Positions 33,732 through 42,147 of a DNA stretch of 64,000 bases are shown here, piece by piece (position 1 is the first letter of the stretch; each line of letters begins with the position of its first letter). The DNA is from an uncultured Pelagibacteraceae bacterium. Its GTDB lineage: Bacteria; Pseudomonadota; Alphaproteobacteria; Pelagibacterales; Pelagibacteraceae. Below the pieces are notes generated by a model that was not told the origin of the DNA, searched no databases, and was given only the letters and a program-made list of their open reading frames with translations. Location: assembly GCA_902524345.1 (NCBI GenBank), contig CABZCX010000001.1, forward strand, positions 67,001 through 131,000, given 5' to 3'. The position numbers and the translations under genes are program-made.

Positions 33732-33786
33732 ATTTTTTAAAATTTATGGCAAGATATACATTGTTTTTATTAGTAAAAGAAATATA

Positions 33787-33807
33787 TAGGTCAATAATTT
33801 TGACCTA
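33787..33807. promoter_or_regulatory. Perfect inverted repeat between gltD and uppP (candidate operator)
   Basis: The site reads TAGGTCAA-TAATT-TTGACCTA, two perfect 8-bp arms with a 5-base spacer. It lies 56 bases upstream of the gltD ATG and 107 bases upstream of the uppP ATG, in the only sizeable gap of this region (182 bases, otherwise AT-rich with nothing else clear). The size and symmetry suit a dimeric DNA-binding protein, and the flanking gltDB makes nitrogen or amino-acid control a natural guess. There is no T-run after it, so it is not a simple terminator. Confidence 0.5.
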
Positions 33808-33913
33808 ATTATTACAATATCTAGCTTAAAACCTACTTAATCTGATTTTTGCATACCTAATATGATTAAATCGAATTGTTTAAAATGAATATTTTTTAAG
33901 TTACGACACTTAT

Positions 33914-34681
33914 ATGTTTCGAGATTTTATAGAAATTTTAATTCTTTCTTCAATTCAAGGAATTTCAGAATTTTTACCCATAAGCTCATCAGCTCATTTA
34001 ATATTGATATCAAACTTTTACGATTTAGAGACAAGTTCTTTATTGATTGATATAAGTTTACATTTAGGCTCATTAATTGCGGTAATTTTTTATTTTAGAA
34101 AAGAGTTATTTGATCTAAGAAATAATAATAAATTATTAAGTTTAATAATTATTGGTTCTTTGCCTTTAATACTATTCGGATATATTTTATATACCACTGA
34201 GTTTATTCATCTTTTAAGAAACACAAAAATAATTGCATCAACAACATTGTTTTTTGGATTCATACTTTTTTTTGCTGATCAAAGAAAAACTGATCGAAAT
34301 ATCTCTACCGATTTGAATATTAAGTCAATTTTATTAATTGGTTTATTTCAAATATTAGCATTAATACCAGGAGTTAGTAGGGCTGGAATAACAATTACTG
34401 CAGCAAGATTTTTAAATTTTAATAGAATTGACTCTAGTAAAATTTCTTTTTTATTATCTATACCTGCTTTAACAGGAGCAAGCTTCCTAGGTTTGAGGGA
34501 GGCTTTTGAACAATCAATAGAAATAAATTATTTATTATTGATTGCCACTTTCTTATCATTTATGTTTTCATTTTTTACAATTAAATATTTTCTTAAATTT
34601 ATAAATAAAATTTCCTTCAATATAATTGTAGTATATCGAATAATTCTTGGCTTAATTTTATTTTTAATAATATATGCTTAG
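33914..34681 (+). CDS. uppP: Undecaprenyl-diphosphatase
   Basis: A 255-residue integral membrane enzyme of the BacA family that recycles the lipid carrier for peptidoglycan and surface glycans. The two active-site motifs are GISEFLPISSSAHL near the N-terminus and PGVSRAGITITAARFL in the middle, with about seven hydrophobic helices. The stop (TAG) shares bases with the stop of the convergent EamA gene in the four bases TTAG. Confidence 0.95.
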   Translation: MFRDFIEILILSSIQGISEFLPISSSAHLILISNFYDLETSSLLIDISLHLGSLIAVIFYFRKELFDLRNNNKLLSLIIIGSLPLILFGYILYTTEFIHLLRNTKIIASTTLFFGFILFFADQRKTDRNISTDLNIKSILLIGLFQILALIPGVSRAGITITAARFLNFNRIDSSKISFLLSIPALTGASFLGLREAFEQSIEINYLLLIATFLSFMFSFFTIKYFLKFINKISFNIIVVYRIILGLILFLIIYA

Positions 34682-35568
34682 GTTGTTTTCTTAATTAATG
34701 GAACTAATTGGGATAATAAGACCCCACTTAATATGAAAAAACAACCAAGTAGATTATTAATTCCTAATATTTGATTTAAAAGAAACCAAGCAGCAATCGT
34801 TGCAAATACACCTTCCAAGGAAAAAATTATTGCTGCTGGTGCTGGTGTTATATTTCTTTGTGCATAAATTTGTAAAACAAATGCAAAACCGCCCGACAAA
34901 ATTCCAGCATATAAAATTGAATCCATTTCATTTAAAATATTTTCAATTACAAATTCTTCGGAAAATAAACCTATAATAAATGAAAATATAGCAACTAGTA
35001 GAGTTTGAATTGCTCCAATCGTTAATGGTAGATTGTACTTTTTAATAATCATACCAGTAAAAATAATATGTGTACTCCAAAATAAAGCTCCCAATATCAC
35101 AAGAGTGTCACCTAGTCTTACAGTTGCATCTTGAAAATTTGTTAATAAATATCCACCAATCAAACATAAAATTACTGATGGCCATACACTCCAATGTAAA
35201 AAATCTTTTTTAAAGATGAAAATAATTATGGGGACCATTGGCACATAAAAAATTGTAAAAAAAGCAGCATTTGCTACATCGGTGTAAAGCAACGCAACCT
35301 GTTGTAATGCTGAGCCTAAAAATAATGAGACTCCAATTAAAAGGGACAGAATAATGAATGTTTTCGTATCAAATCTAAATTCCTTTTTTAGTTTTTTTGC
35401 TTCAAACAATAATGCTAAAGGAATAATTGATAAAAAACCTACAAAAAATCTTACAGAATTAAAAGTGAATGGACCGATGTCATCCATACCTGTATCTTGT
35501 GCAATGAATGTAGTCCCCCAAATGAAAGTGCACAGTAATGCACTAAATAATGATAGAGTTTTTGACAT
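34678..35568 (-). CDS. DMT-superfamily transporter (EamA domains)
   Basis: A 296-residue inner-membrane protein with about ten hydrophobic helices in two EamA repeats. LLCTFIWGTTFIAQDTGMDDIGPFTFNSVRFFVGFL is the typical first repeat and LGALFWSTHIIFTGMIIKKY starts the second, with FSLEGVFATIAAWFLLNQ near the end. Substrates of this family range from amino acids to metabolites and cannot be read here. It lies 5 bases after the aceF stop on the same strand, which places it at the end of the aceE-aceF transcript. Confidence 0.88.
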   Translation of the reverse strand: MSKTLSLFSALLCTFIWGTTFIAQDTGMDDIGPFTFNSVRFFVGFLSIIPLALLFEAKKLKKEFRFDTKTFIILSLLIGVSLFLGSALQQVALLYTDVANAAFFTIFYVPMVPIIIFIFKKDFLHWSVWPSVILCLIGGYLLTNFQDATVRLGDTLVILGALFWSTHIIFTGMIIKKYNLPLTIGAIQTLLVAIFSFIIGLFSEEFVIENILNEMDSILYAGILSGGFAFVLQIYAQRNITPAPAAIIFSLEGVFATIAAWFLLNQILGINNLLGCFFILSGVLLSQLVPLIKKTT

Positions 35569-35573
35569 ATTTC

Positions 35574-36836
35574 TTATACAGCTAATTTATAAGCAAAATT
35601 TTTTCCAAGATTATCTTTCAAATCGTTGTTAAATCGAGCCGCTTCAGCTCCATCAATTATTCTATGGTCATATGATAAAGATAAAGGTAGTACTGTTCGT
35701 GTTATGAACTTTCCATCAATAAAAATTTGTTTTTTTTGAGATTTACCAACTCCTAGAATTGCGACTTCAGGGTAATTAATGATGGGTGTAAAAAAAGAAC
35801 CACCAATACCTCCTAGACTCGTTATAGTCATAGAACCACCAAATAATTCTTTTTTATCAATTTTAAGATTTCTGCATTGATCACTTAATTTTTTAAGTTC
35901 AGTACCTATTAAAGAGATGTTCTTGTTATCAGCATTTCTAAGTTTTGGTACCATAAGCCCATGCTTCGTATCCACAGCTATTCCAATGTGATAATACTTT
36001 TTTAGAGTCATTTTTCCTTTATCAATTTCATCAATGGATGAGTTAAAATTTGGAAATTTTTTAAGTGATGCAGTTAAAGCTTTGACAATAAAAGCTAAAG
36101 GAGTAATTTTTTTTTTTTCTCCAGTGTAAATATCTGTTAGAGAAGTTCTAAACTCCTCTAATTCAGTTATATCTGCTTCGTCATGATTGGTCACATGTGG
36201 AATATTGGACCAAGAATTCATAAGATATTTAGATGAAAGTTTTTTTACTCTTGGAATATCCTTTATTTCCGTTTTTCCAAATTCAGAGTGAGGATACTCT
36301 AGTTCTATCATTTCATCTTTTTTGAATTCTTTTTCAATATTTCTCTCAGGGGTTTTTGCAACAAATGACTTAACATCACTTTCAGTTACTCTTCCTAATC
36401 TTTCACTACCTTGAACTTTACTAATATCAACACCAAGTTCTCTAGCAAATTTTCTGACTTTTGGTGAGGCTGAAGTTTTTTTTGAAAAATCTTTTACGGT
36501 AATGTTTTTTGGTTTAACTTCTTTTTCAATTTCTATTTTGTTTTCTTTGATGTTTTCTTTTTTAGTTGATTGTATTACTTTAGTTTCTACGTTGTTGTCT
36601 TTTAATTCGATTTCTAAAATCTTACTACCCTCAGAAACCTTATCACCAATTTTTAGGTTTAATTCTGTAACTAGTCCGTCATGTAATGAGGGAATTTCAA
36701 CACTCGATTTATCACTTTCAATTGTGATTAAAGGATCATTTTTTTTAATCTCTTGACCTTTTTTAATTAAAATTTCAATAACCTCTACATCTTTGAATTC
36801 ACCAATGTTTGGAACTTTTATATCTTTTTTAGGCAT
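35574..36836 (-). CDS. aceF: Pyruvate dehydrogenase E2, dihydrolipoyllysine acetyltransferase
   Basis: A 420-residue E2 with a single lipoyl domain (1-78, lipoyl-lysine K43 in ESDKSSVEIPS), a charged linker, a peripheral-subunit-binding domain (SPKVRKFARELGVDISKVQG, about 123-158) and the catalytic domain ending with DHRIIDGAEAARF (H391, D395). The ORF-track start at 36914 would add 26 residues that lie inside aceE; the ATG at 36836 (MPKKDIKVPNIGEF) is the true family start, one base from the aceE stop. E. coli E2 has three lipoyl domains. Here one is on E2 and another on E1. Confidence 0.95.
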   Translation of the reverse strand: MPKKDIKVPNIGEFKDVEVIEILIKKGQEIKKNDPLITIESDKSSVEIPSLHDGLVTELNLKIGDKVSEGSKILEIELKDNNVETKVIQSTKKENIKENKIEIEKEVKPKNITVKDFSKKTSASPKVRKFARELGVDISKVQGSERLGRVTESDVKSFVAKTPERNIEKEFKKDEMIELEYPHSEFGKTEIKDIPRVKKLSSKYLMNSWSNIPHVTNHDEADITELEEFRTSLTDIYTGEKKKITPLAFIVKALTASLKKFPNFNSSIDEIDKGKMTLKKYYHIGIAVDTKHGLMVPKLRNADNKNISLIGTELKKLSDQCRNLKIDKKELFGGSMTITSLGGIGGSFFTPIINYPEVAILGVGKSQKKQIFIDGKFITRTVLPLSLSYDHRIIDGAEAARFNNDLKDNLGKNFAYKLAV

Positions 36837-36837
36837 T

Positions 36838-39800
36838 CTATAGTTTTGTTGGCATAGGTTTATCAGTATCAATCTTATACTTCTTAATTGCTTCTTTAGC
36901 ATATTTTGATGCAATAAGCTGTTCCTTAGCTAAAATGCTCAACCCATATGTTGTGATATGTTCCTTATCAACCTCAAAAAATTTTCTTAACTCTTTTCTT
37001 GTATCACTTCGTCCAAATCCATCTGTTCCTAGTGAATAAAAACTTTTGTTTACATAAGGTCTTATCTGATCAGAGTTCATTCTCATATAATCAGAGGCTG
37101 CTAAAATTGGCCCTTCAGCGTTACCTAAACATTTTTCTACATAACTTTTTTTAGGGTCTTTATCAGGGTTTAGAAGATTATATCTCTCTACTTCAAGACC
37201 GTCCCTTCTTAATTCGTTAAAGCTTGTTACGCTCCAAATCTCACTATCGATTTGATATTCATTTTGTAATATTTCTGCACCAGCTATCATTTCTCTTAAT
37301 ATTGTGCCAGATCCAAGAAATTGAATTTTAGTTTTTTTATACTTATTAAACTCCTTTATTTTGTACATTCCTTTTAAAATACCCTCCTCACATGAGTTAT
37401 CTTTTGGCATTTCTGGATGAGGATAATTTTCATTCATAGTTGTAATATAATAAAAAATATTTTCTTTTTTCTCATGCATTCTTCTTAAACCTTCTCGAAA
37501 AATGACTGCAAGCTCATAATGAAATGTTGGATCATATGATATGCAATTAGGAATAGTCGAAGCCATTAAATGACTATGACCATCCTGATGTTGCAAACCC
37601 TCTCCAGCAAGGGTTGTTCTTCCAGCAGTAGCTCCAATCAAAAATCCTCTAGACTGACTATCCGCACCTGCCCAAGCAAAATCCCCAATTCTCTGAAAGC
37701 CAAACATTGAGTAGAAAAGATAAATTGGGATCATTTCAATATCATGATTGGTATATGAAGTTCCAGCAGCTATCCACGATGACATTGCTCCAGCTTCATT
37801 AATTCCTTCTTCTAAAACTTGACCGCTCTTTTCCTCTTTATACGAACTTAGTTGAGCAGAGTCCTCTGGCTCATATTTTTGACCCTCATGTGCGTAAATT
37901 CCTATCTTTTGAAAAAATCCTTCCATTCCAAAAGTTCTTGCTTCATCAGGAATGATTGGGACCAGTCTTGATGCAACATTTTTGTCTCTCAAAAGATTTG
38001 TCAACATTCTAACTAGTGCCATTGTGGTCGACATTTCTTTTTCACCTGTTGAAACTTTCATATTAGCGAAAATGTCTTTTGGAGGTGCTTTAATAGGTTT
38101 TGCATAAGCAGTTCTCTCAGGAATAAAGCCACCCAACTGAAGCCGTCTCTCTTTAATATATCTTATTTCAGGAGAATTTTGATCTGGTTTATAATATTCG
38201 ATATTTTTGACCTGTTTGTCTGTTAATGGAACATCGAATCTATCTCTATAATACATTAGGTCTTCAACATCTAACTTTTTGGTCTGATGAGTTGTATTTA
38301 CGCTCTCACCACTTTTACCCATGCCATAACCCTTTATGGTCTTAGCAATTACTACAGTGGGACTACCGACATTTTTAGATGCTTTATCATATGCTGCAAA
38401 AACTTTATGAGGATCATGCCCACCTCTATTTAATCTCCAAATATCCCTATCTGAAAGACTTGAGACAAGTTCCGAAGTTTCTGGATATTTTCCAAAAAAT
38501 TTTTCTCTAACGTAAGCTCCATCTCTTGCTTTCATTGCTTGATATTCTCCATCAACTGTTTCATTCATTGTCTTAATAAGATGGCCTGTTTTGTCATTCG
38601 CTAACAGTGAATCCCAATAAGAACCCCAAATTACTTTAATAACATTCCATCCGGCTCCTCTAAAAATTCCCTCTAATTCTTGTATAATTTTTCCATTACC
38701 TCGCACTGGACCGTCTAATCTTTGAAGGTTACAATTTATAACAAATATTAGATTATCTAAATTTTCCCTAGCTGCTAAACCAATTGCTCCTAAAGACTCT
38801 GGCTCATCCATTTCGCCATCACCTAAAAATGACCAAACTTTTCTACCCTCATCCTTAATCAGGCCTCTATTGATCAAGTATTTCATATATCTTGCTTGAT
38901 AAATCGCTAACATTGGTCCTAAACCCATTGAGACTGTTGGAAATTGCCAAAAGTTTGGCATTAACCAAGGATGTGGATATGAAGATAAACCGCCAGGCTT
39001 AACTTCCTGTCTAAAACTGTCCAATTGTTTTTCATTAAGCCTTCCTTCAAGGAATGCTCTAGCATACATACCAGGTGCACTATGACCTTGAAAATAAATA
39101 AGATCTCCACCGAATTTATTATTTTTAGCTCTCCAAAAATGATTCATTCCAACATCATATAAAGTTGCTGCAGATGCAAAAGTTCCAATATGACCTCCAA
39201 GTTCAGGAAATTTTTTATTTGCTCTTACTACCATTGCAGCAGCATTCCATCTAATTAATGACCTAATCCTTCTTTCTATATTCTGATCACCATTTGATTT
39301 CTTCTCCTCACTCACAGGAATAGTATTTATATAAGGGGTATTTTGCGTGTATGGAATATTAGCACCCTCCATATAAGCTTTATTAATTAATTCCTTAATC
39401 AAATAGTGAGCTCTTTGATTACCATCTTTTTCGATGACATCTGATAGAGAGTCTATCCATTCAAGTGTCTCTAAAGGATCAATATCACCCTCATTTACAA
39501 CTTCAATTTTGCTAGGTTTTTCTTTCTCTAATTCTGGAATTTGCTTTTCTTGTTCTTTATTTTTCTTTAAAGAATTTTCCGCCTCTAAAATTAAATTTTC
39601 AGTATTTTTTGGAACCTCTTCTAATTTAGACAATTTTTTACTAGGGCTTGATATATTGAGAAGCAAATCCCCTTTTGAAACTTTATCACCAACTTTTACC
39701 TCAATGTTTTCAACTTTCCCTGAAAAAGTTGATGGAATTTCAACACTAGATTTGTCACTTTCAATAGTGACCACTGGATCATTTATTTTAATTTCTTGAC

Positions 39801-39876
39801 CCTCTGCAACAAGTAATTCAATTACCTCAACATTTTCAAAATCGCCAATATCAGGAACTAATAATTTTTCAGTCAT
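36838..39876 (-). CDS. aceE: Pyruvate dehydrogenase E1, homodimeric type, with N-terminal lipoyl domain
   Basis: A 1012-residue thiamine-diphosphate enzyme. Residues 1-75 are a lipoyl domain (VPDIGDFENVEVIELLV...ESDKSSVEIPS, lysine K42) that closely resembles the one in AceF. A charged Glu/Lys linker (about 80-130) follows, then the AceE body: DVGMNHFWRAKNNKFGGDL, WSFLGDGEMDEPESLGAI with the ThDP motif, NCNLQRLDGPVRGNGKI, and GEGLQHQDGHSHL. E. coli AceE is 887 residues and has no lipoyl domain, so the extra length is this fusion. No lpd (E3) gene follows. Confidence 0.95.
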   Translation of the reverse strand: MTEKLLVPDIGDFENVEVIELLVAEGQEIKINDPVVTIESDKSSVEIPSTFSGKVENIEVKVGDKVSKGDLLLNISSPSKKLSKLEEVPKNTENLILEAENSLKKNKEQEKQIPELEKEKPSKIEVVNEGDIDPLETLEWIDSLSDVIEKDGNQRAHYLIKELINKAYMEGANIPYTQNTPYINTIPVSEEKKSNGDQNIERRIRSLIRWNAAAMVVRANKKFPELGGHIGTFASAATLYDVGMNHFWRAKNNKFGGDLIYFQGHSAPGMYARAFLEGRLNEKQLDSFRQEVKPGGLSSYPHPWLMPNFWQFPTVSMGLGPMLAIYQARYMKYLINRGLIKDEGRKVWSFLGDGEMDEPESLGAIGLAARENLDNLIFVINCNLQRLDGPVRGNGKIIQELEGIFRGAGWNVIKVIWGSYWDSLLANDKTGHLIKTMNETVDGEYQAMKARDGAYVREKFFGKYPETSELVSSLSDRDIWRLNRGGHDPHKVFAAYDKASKNVGSPTVVIAKTIKGYGMGKSGESVNTTHQTKKLDVEDLMYYRDRFDVPLTDKQVKNIEYYKPDQNSPEIRYIKERRLQLGGFIPERTAYAKPIKAPPKDIFANMKVSTGEKEMSTTMALVRMLTNLLRDKNVASRLVPIIPDEARTFGMEGFFQKIGIYAHEGQKYEPEDSAQLSSYKEEKSGQVLEEGINEAGAMSSWIAAGTSYTNHDIEMIPIYLFYSMFGFQRIGDFAWAGADSQSRGFLIGATAGRTTLAGEGLQHQDGHSHLMASTIPNCISYDPTFHYELAVIFREGLRRMHEKKENIFYYITTMNENYPHPEMPKDNSCEEGILKGMYKIKEFNKYKKTKIQFLGSGTILREMIAGAEILQNEYQIDSEIWSVTSFNELRRDGLEVERYNLLNPDKDPKKSYVEKCLGNAEGPILAASDYMRMNSDQIRPYVNKSFYSLGTDGFGRSDTRKELRKFFEVDKEHITTYGLSILAKEQLIASKYAKEAIKKYKIDTDKPMPTKL

Positions 39877-39970
39877 TTTTATGTTTTATACACTATAAAA
39901 ATATAGTTAATTGCAAATTTTAACACATTCTGTCCTATTTTTTGACACTCTTTTACTCTTAAATGCAAAA

Positions 39971-40087
39971 ATGATTAAAAAGATACTAAAATTACTTGTT
40001 CATTCAAATTATAATACACACGTAGACGCTAAAATGTGGATACAAAAAATATTACTAGAAGGGAAGTACGGAAAAATAAATTCCTAA
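39971..40087 (+). CDS. Possible small ORF, 38 aa
   Basis: An ATG-to-TAA frame on the plus strand in the 207-base gap between aceE and the thiolase, whose stop it overlaps by 4 bases. It encodes MIKKILKLLVHSNYNTHVDAKM and ends EGKYGKINS. It has a basic amphipathic start and a mixed sequence not obviously biased like junk. No ribosome binding site is visible, and I know no relative. It may be a real small gene or chance. The rest of the gap is featureless AT-rich DNA. Confidence 0.25.
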   Translation: MIKKILKLLVHSNYNTHVDAKMWIQKILLEGKYGKINS

Positions 40088-41259
40088 ATTCTTTCAACAC
40101 ATAAAGCTATACCCATTCCACCTCCAATACAGAGAGTCGCGCAACCCTTGCTTTTTTTTTGTCTCTTCATTTCATGTACTAAAGTTACAAGTATTCTTGC
40201 TCCTGATGCACCAATAGGATGACCTAGCGCGATTGCACCACCATTTACATTAACTTTATTTGGGTCAACACCAAGCTCACGAATTACAGCTATGCTTTGA
40301 GCTGCAAAAGCTTCATTGATTTCAAATAAATCAACCTCATCTAAATTCCATCCAGCTATATTAATTGCCTTGCGAACAGCTTCTATTGGTCCTAGACCCA
40401 TTAAAGTTGGATCTACTCCAACTGATGCCCATGACACTATTTTTGCAAGTGGAATGATAGATTTTTTTTCTGCTTCTTCAATAGTGGTTAAAAATAAAGC
40501 TGCAGCACCATCATTTATACCAGAAGAGTTTCCAGGTGTGACTGTCCCATTTTCTTTAAAAACTGTTTTAAGTTTTTCTAGATCAGAAATTTTTAAACCT
40601 ATTCGTGGATGCTCATCTAACTTTAATAGGTTATTACCTTGATTAATCTTAACTAACTCATTATCAAATTTGTTATTTTTGATTGCTTCTTCTGTTTTTT
40701 TTTGAGAATTTAAAGCAAACTCATCTTGTTCCTTTTTAGATATGTCAAATTTTTTTGCAATATTTTCTGCTGTAACGCCCATGTGATAATTATTAAAAGC
40801 ATCCATTAATCCATCATTAATCATTGTATCTGTTAGTTTATCCTCTGAAATTTTTCTTTCATCTCTAAAAAAAATTGAATGTGGTGCTATTGACATATTC
40901 TCTTGTCCCCCAGAAATAACATTTAATGACTCTCCCAATTTGATAGATTGATATCCCGATATTACTGCTCTTAATCCAGACCCACAAACTTGATTAATTA
41001 TATGTGCTGGTTTTGAAATTGGTATTCCGGCATTTATTGCAGCTTGTCTTGCAGGGTTCTGTCCAGCCCCAGCAGTCAATACTTGGCCCATTATTACTTC
41101 ATCTACCTCATCTGGACTAAATTTAGTTAGTTTTAAAGATTCTTTGATCACTAAAGATCCAAGCTGATCAGATCTCATTTTTTTTAATGAGCCTCTATAA
41201 GATCCTATAGGTGTCCTAACAGCACTAACAATCACCACTTCTTTTGATTTATCTGTCAT
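40084..41259 (-). CDS. Acetyl-CoA acetyltransferase (thiolase)
   Basis: A 391-residue thiolase. The nucleophile Cys92 is in NQVCGSGLRAVISG, NEAFAAQS carries an active-site His/Asn region, GGAIALGHPIGASGARI the catalytic His, and CIGGGMGIALCVERI the second Cys. Length and motifs fit the biosynthetic type (AtoB/PhaA-like), which condenses two acetyl-CoA or cleaves acetoacetyl-CoA. No polyhydroxyalkanoate genes are beside it, so the pathway is left open. Confidence 0.93.
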   Translation of the reverse strand: MTDKSKEVVIVSAVRTPIGSYRGSLKKMRSDQLGSLVIKESLKLTKFSPDEVDEVIMGQVLTAGAGQNPARQAAINAGIPISKPAHIINQVCGSGLRAVISGYQSIKLGESLNVISGGQENMSIAPHSIFFRDERKISEDKLTDTMINDGLMDAFNNYHMGVTAENIAKKFDISKKEQDEFALNSQKKTEEAIKNNKFDNELVKINQGNNLLKLDEHPRIGLKISDLEKLKTVFKENGTVTPGNSSGINDGAAALFLTTIEEAEKKSIIPLAKIVSWASVGVDPTLMGLGPIEAVRKAINIAGWNLDEVDLFEINEAFAAQSIAVIRELGVDPNKVNVNGGAIALGHPIGASGARILVTLVHEMKRQKKSKGCATLCIGGGMGIALCVERI

Positions 41260-41331
41260 TCATTTTTAAATTTATCTTATAATTAAAATATACTAAAAAT
41301 TAATATAATGTATTTAAATAAAATTATAAAT

Positions 41332-41408
41332 GCGCCTGTAGCTCAACTGGATAGAGCGCTTGGCTACGGACCAGGAGGTTCTGGGTTCGACTCCTAGCAG
41401 GCGCACCA
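41332..41408 (+). tRNA. tRNA-Arg(ACG)
   Basis: The sequence folds as a standard cloverleaf. The acceptor GCGCCTG pairs with CAGGCGC, the D arm is GCTC...GAGC, the anticodon stem CTTGG/CCAGG encloses loop CTACGGA (anticodon ACG, normally read as inosine), and the T arm has GGTTCGACTCC. The CCA end is encoded. A TATAAT hexamer lies 23 bases upstream (41304-41309) and may be its -10 box. A tiny membrane ORF starts 10 bases after the CCA. Confidence 0.97.
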
Positions 41409-41418
41409 AAAAATATAA

Positions 41419-41517
41419 ATGTTTGATTGGCTCCTTAAATCTTCCCTGCAAATGTCTGTAATTTATTTTTTTATAATAATCTTTATTATTTTATTAATTT
41501 TAACTTTTATATTATAA
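41419..41517 (+). CDS. Possible tiny membrane peptide, 32 aa
   Basis: The frame MFDWLLKSSLQMSVIYFFIII... is one long hydrophobic helix after a short polar start, 32 codons ending in TAA 7 bases before the thioesterase ATG. It fits exactly between tRNA-Arg and the thioesterase. T-rich DNA readily yields such Phe/Ile/Leu frames by chance, and no ribosome binding site is seen, so the call is tentative. Confidence 0.3.
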   Translation: MFDWLLKSSLQMSVIYFFIIIFIILLILTFIL

Positions 41518-41524
41518 AAATTCT

Positions 41525-41938
41525 ATGACAGGTAAATTTGAGCAAATTAGTCTAAAATCAGGATTTATGAAACACAATGGTGGGGTTTTATTTAGACAAA
41601 TTTCTGAAAATCATTATGAGTTTAAATCTACAATAACAAAAAACCATCTAAATTCAGCTGGTATCACTCACGGTGGTTACCTTGCGGCTTTAATTGATGC
41701 TGGTTCTGGTTCAGCCGCTCACAGATCAGCTAAACCTTCACCATGTGTAACAATTTCATTGGACTTAAAATTTATTGGTACATCTAAAGTTGGAGATGAA
41801 ATTATAGGTCATGTTAAAATTTTAAAAAAAACCAAAACACTCGTATTTTTATTTTGTGAGCTTAAGTGTAACGATGAAATAATTACTGCCGCAAACGGTA
41901 TTTGGAAAATCTTAAAAAATAAACCTATTAATATTTAG
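41525..41938 (+). CDS. PaaI-type hotdog-fold thioesterase
   Basis: A 137-residue acyl-CoA thioesterase. HLNSAGITHGGYLAALIDAGSGSAA carries the HGG motif with the catalytic Asp of the PaaI/4HBT group, and CVTISLDLKFIGTSKVGDEI is the core beta-sheet. The natural acyl group is unknown. It is separated from the helicase by a 209-base gap. Confidence 0.88.
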   Translation: MTGKFEQISLKSGFMKHNGGVLFRQISENHYEFKSTITKNHLNSAGITHGGYLAALIDAGSGSAAHRSAKPSPCVTISLDLKFIGTSKVGDEIIGHVKILKKTKTLVFLFCELKCNDEIITAANGIWKILKNKPINI

Positions 41939-42015
41939 TATGTATTTGGCTAATTAGTTAAAGATGAAATACAACTGAAGAATAAAATATTAATTGTTAT
42001 ATAAATTTTATATAT

Positions 42016-42103
42016 GTGCTAAAATAAATTTGTTTATTTTTGAAATGAGAACTTTTTAACTTCCGATTCGGTCTTGTTTTAGTCTATTTTTGTTCTTTAG
42101 CAC
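42016..42103 (+). promoter_or_regulatory. Possible structured leader upstream of the helicase gene
   Basis: In the 209-base gap 41939-42147, the arms GTGCTAAA (42016-42023) and TTTAGCAC (42096-42103) are exact reverse complements and would enclose an 88-base domain. Within it AAAATAAA-TTTG-TTTATTTT (42021-42040) is a perfect A/T hairpin, overlapping the outer arm. The two folds compete. The rest of the gap shows nothing else I can name. This may be a 5' untranslated element or chance in AT-rich DNA. Confidence 0.25.
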
Positions 42104-42147
42104 TAACAATATCTGGTAGGTTAAAAAAAAAGTACACCAAACATAGA

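Noticed and set aside
39434-39799. 121-aa plus-strand ORF opposite the AceE N-terminus
   Set aside because: It is the mirror of the lipoyl domain and linker; Ser/Phe-rich, with no start signal. A similar shadow lies over AceF at 36502-36756.
39942-39947. TTGACA on the plus strand in the aceE-thiolase gap as a promoter
   Set aside because: No -10-like hexamer occurs at 16-18 bases (the position reads GCAAAA), so a lone -35 match is not enough.
40316-40642. 108-aa plus-strand ORF opposite the thiolase
   Set aside because: It overlaps a complete thiolase in antisense and has no independent support.
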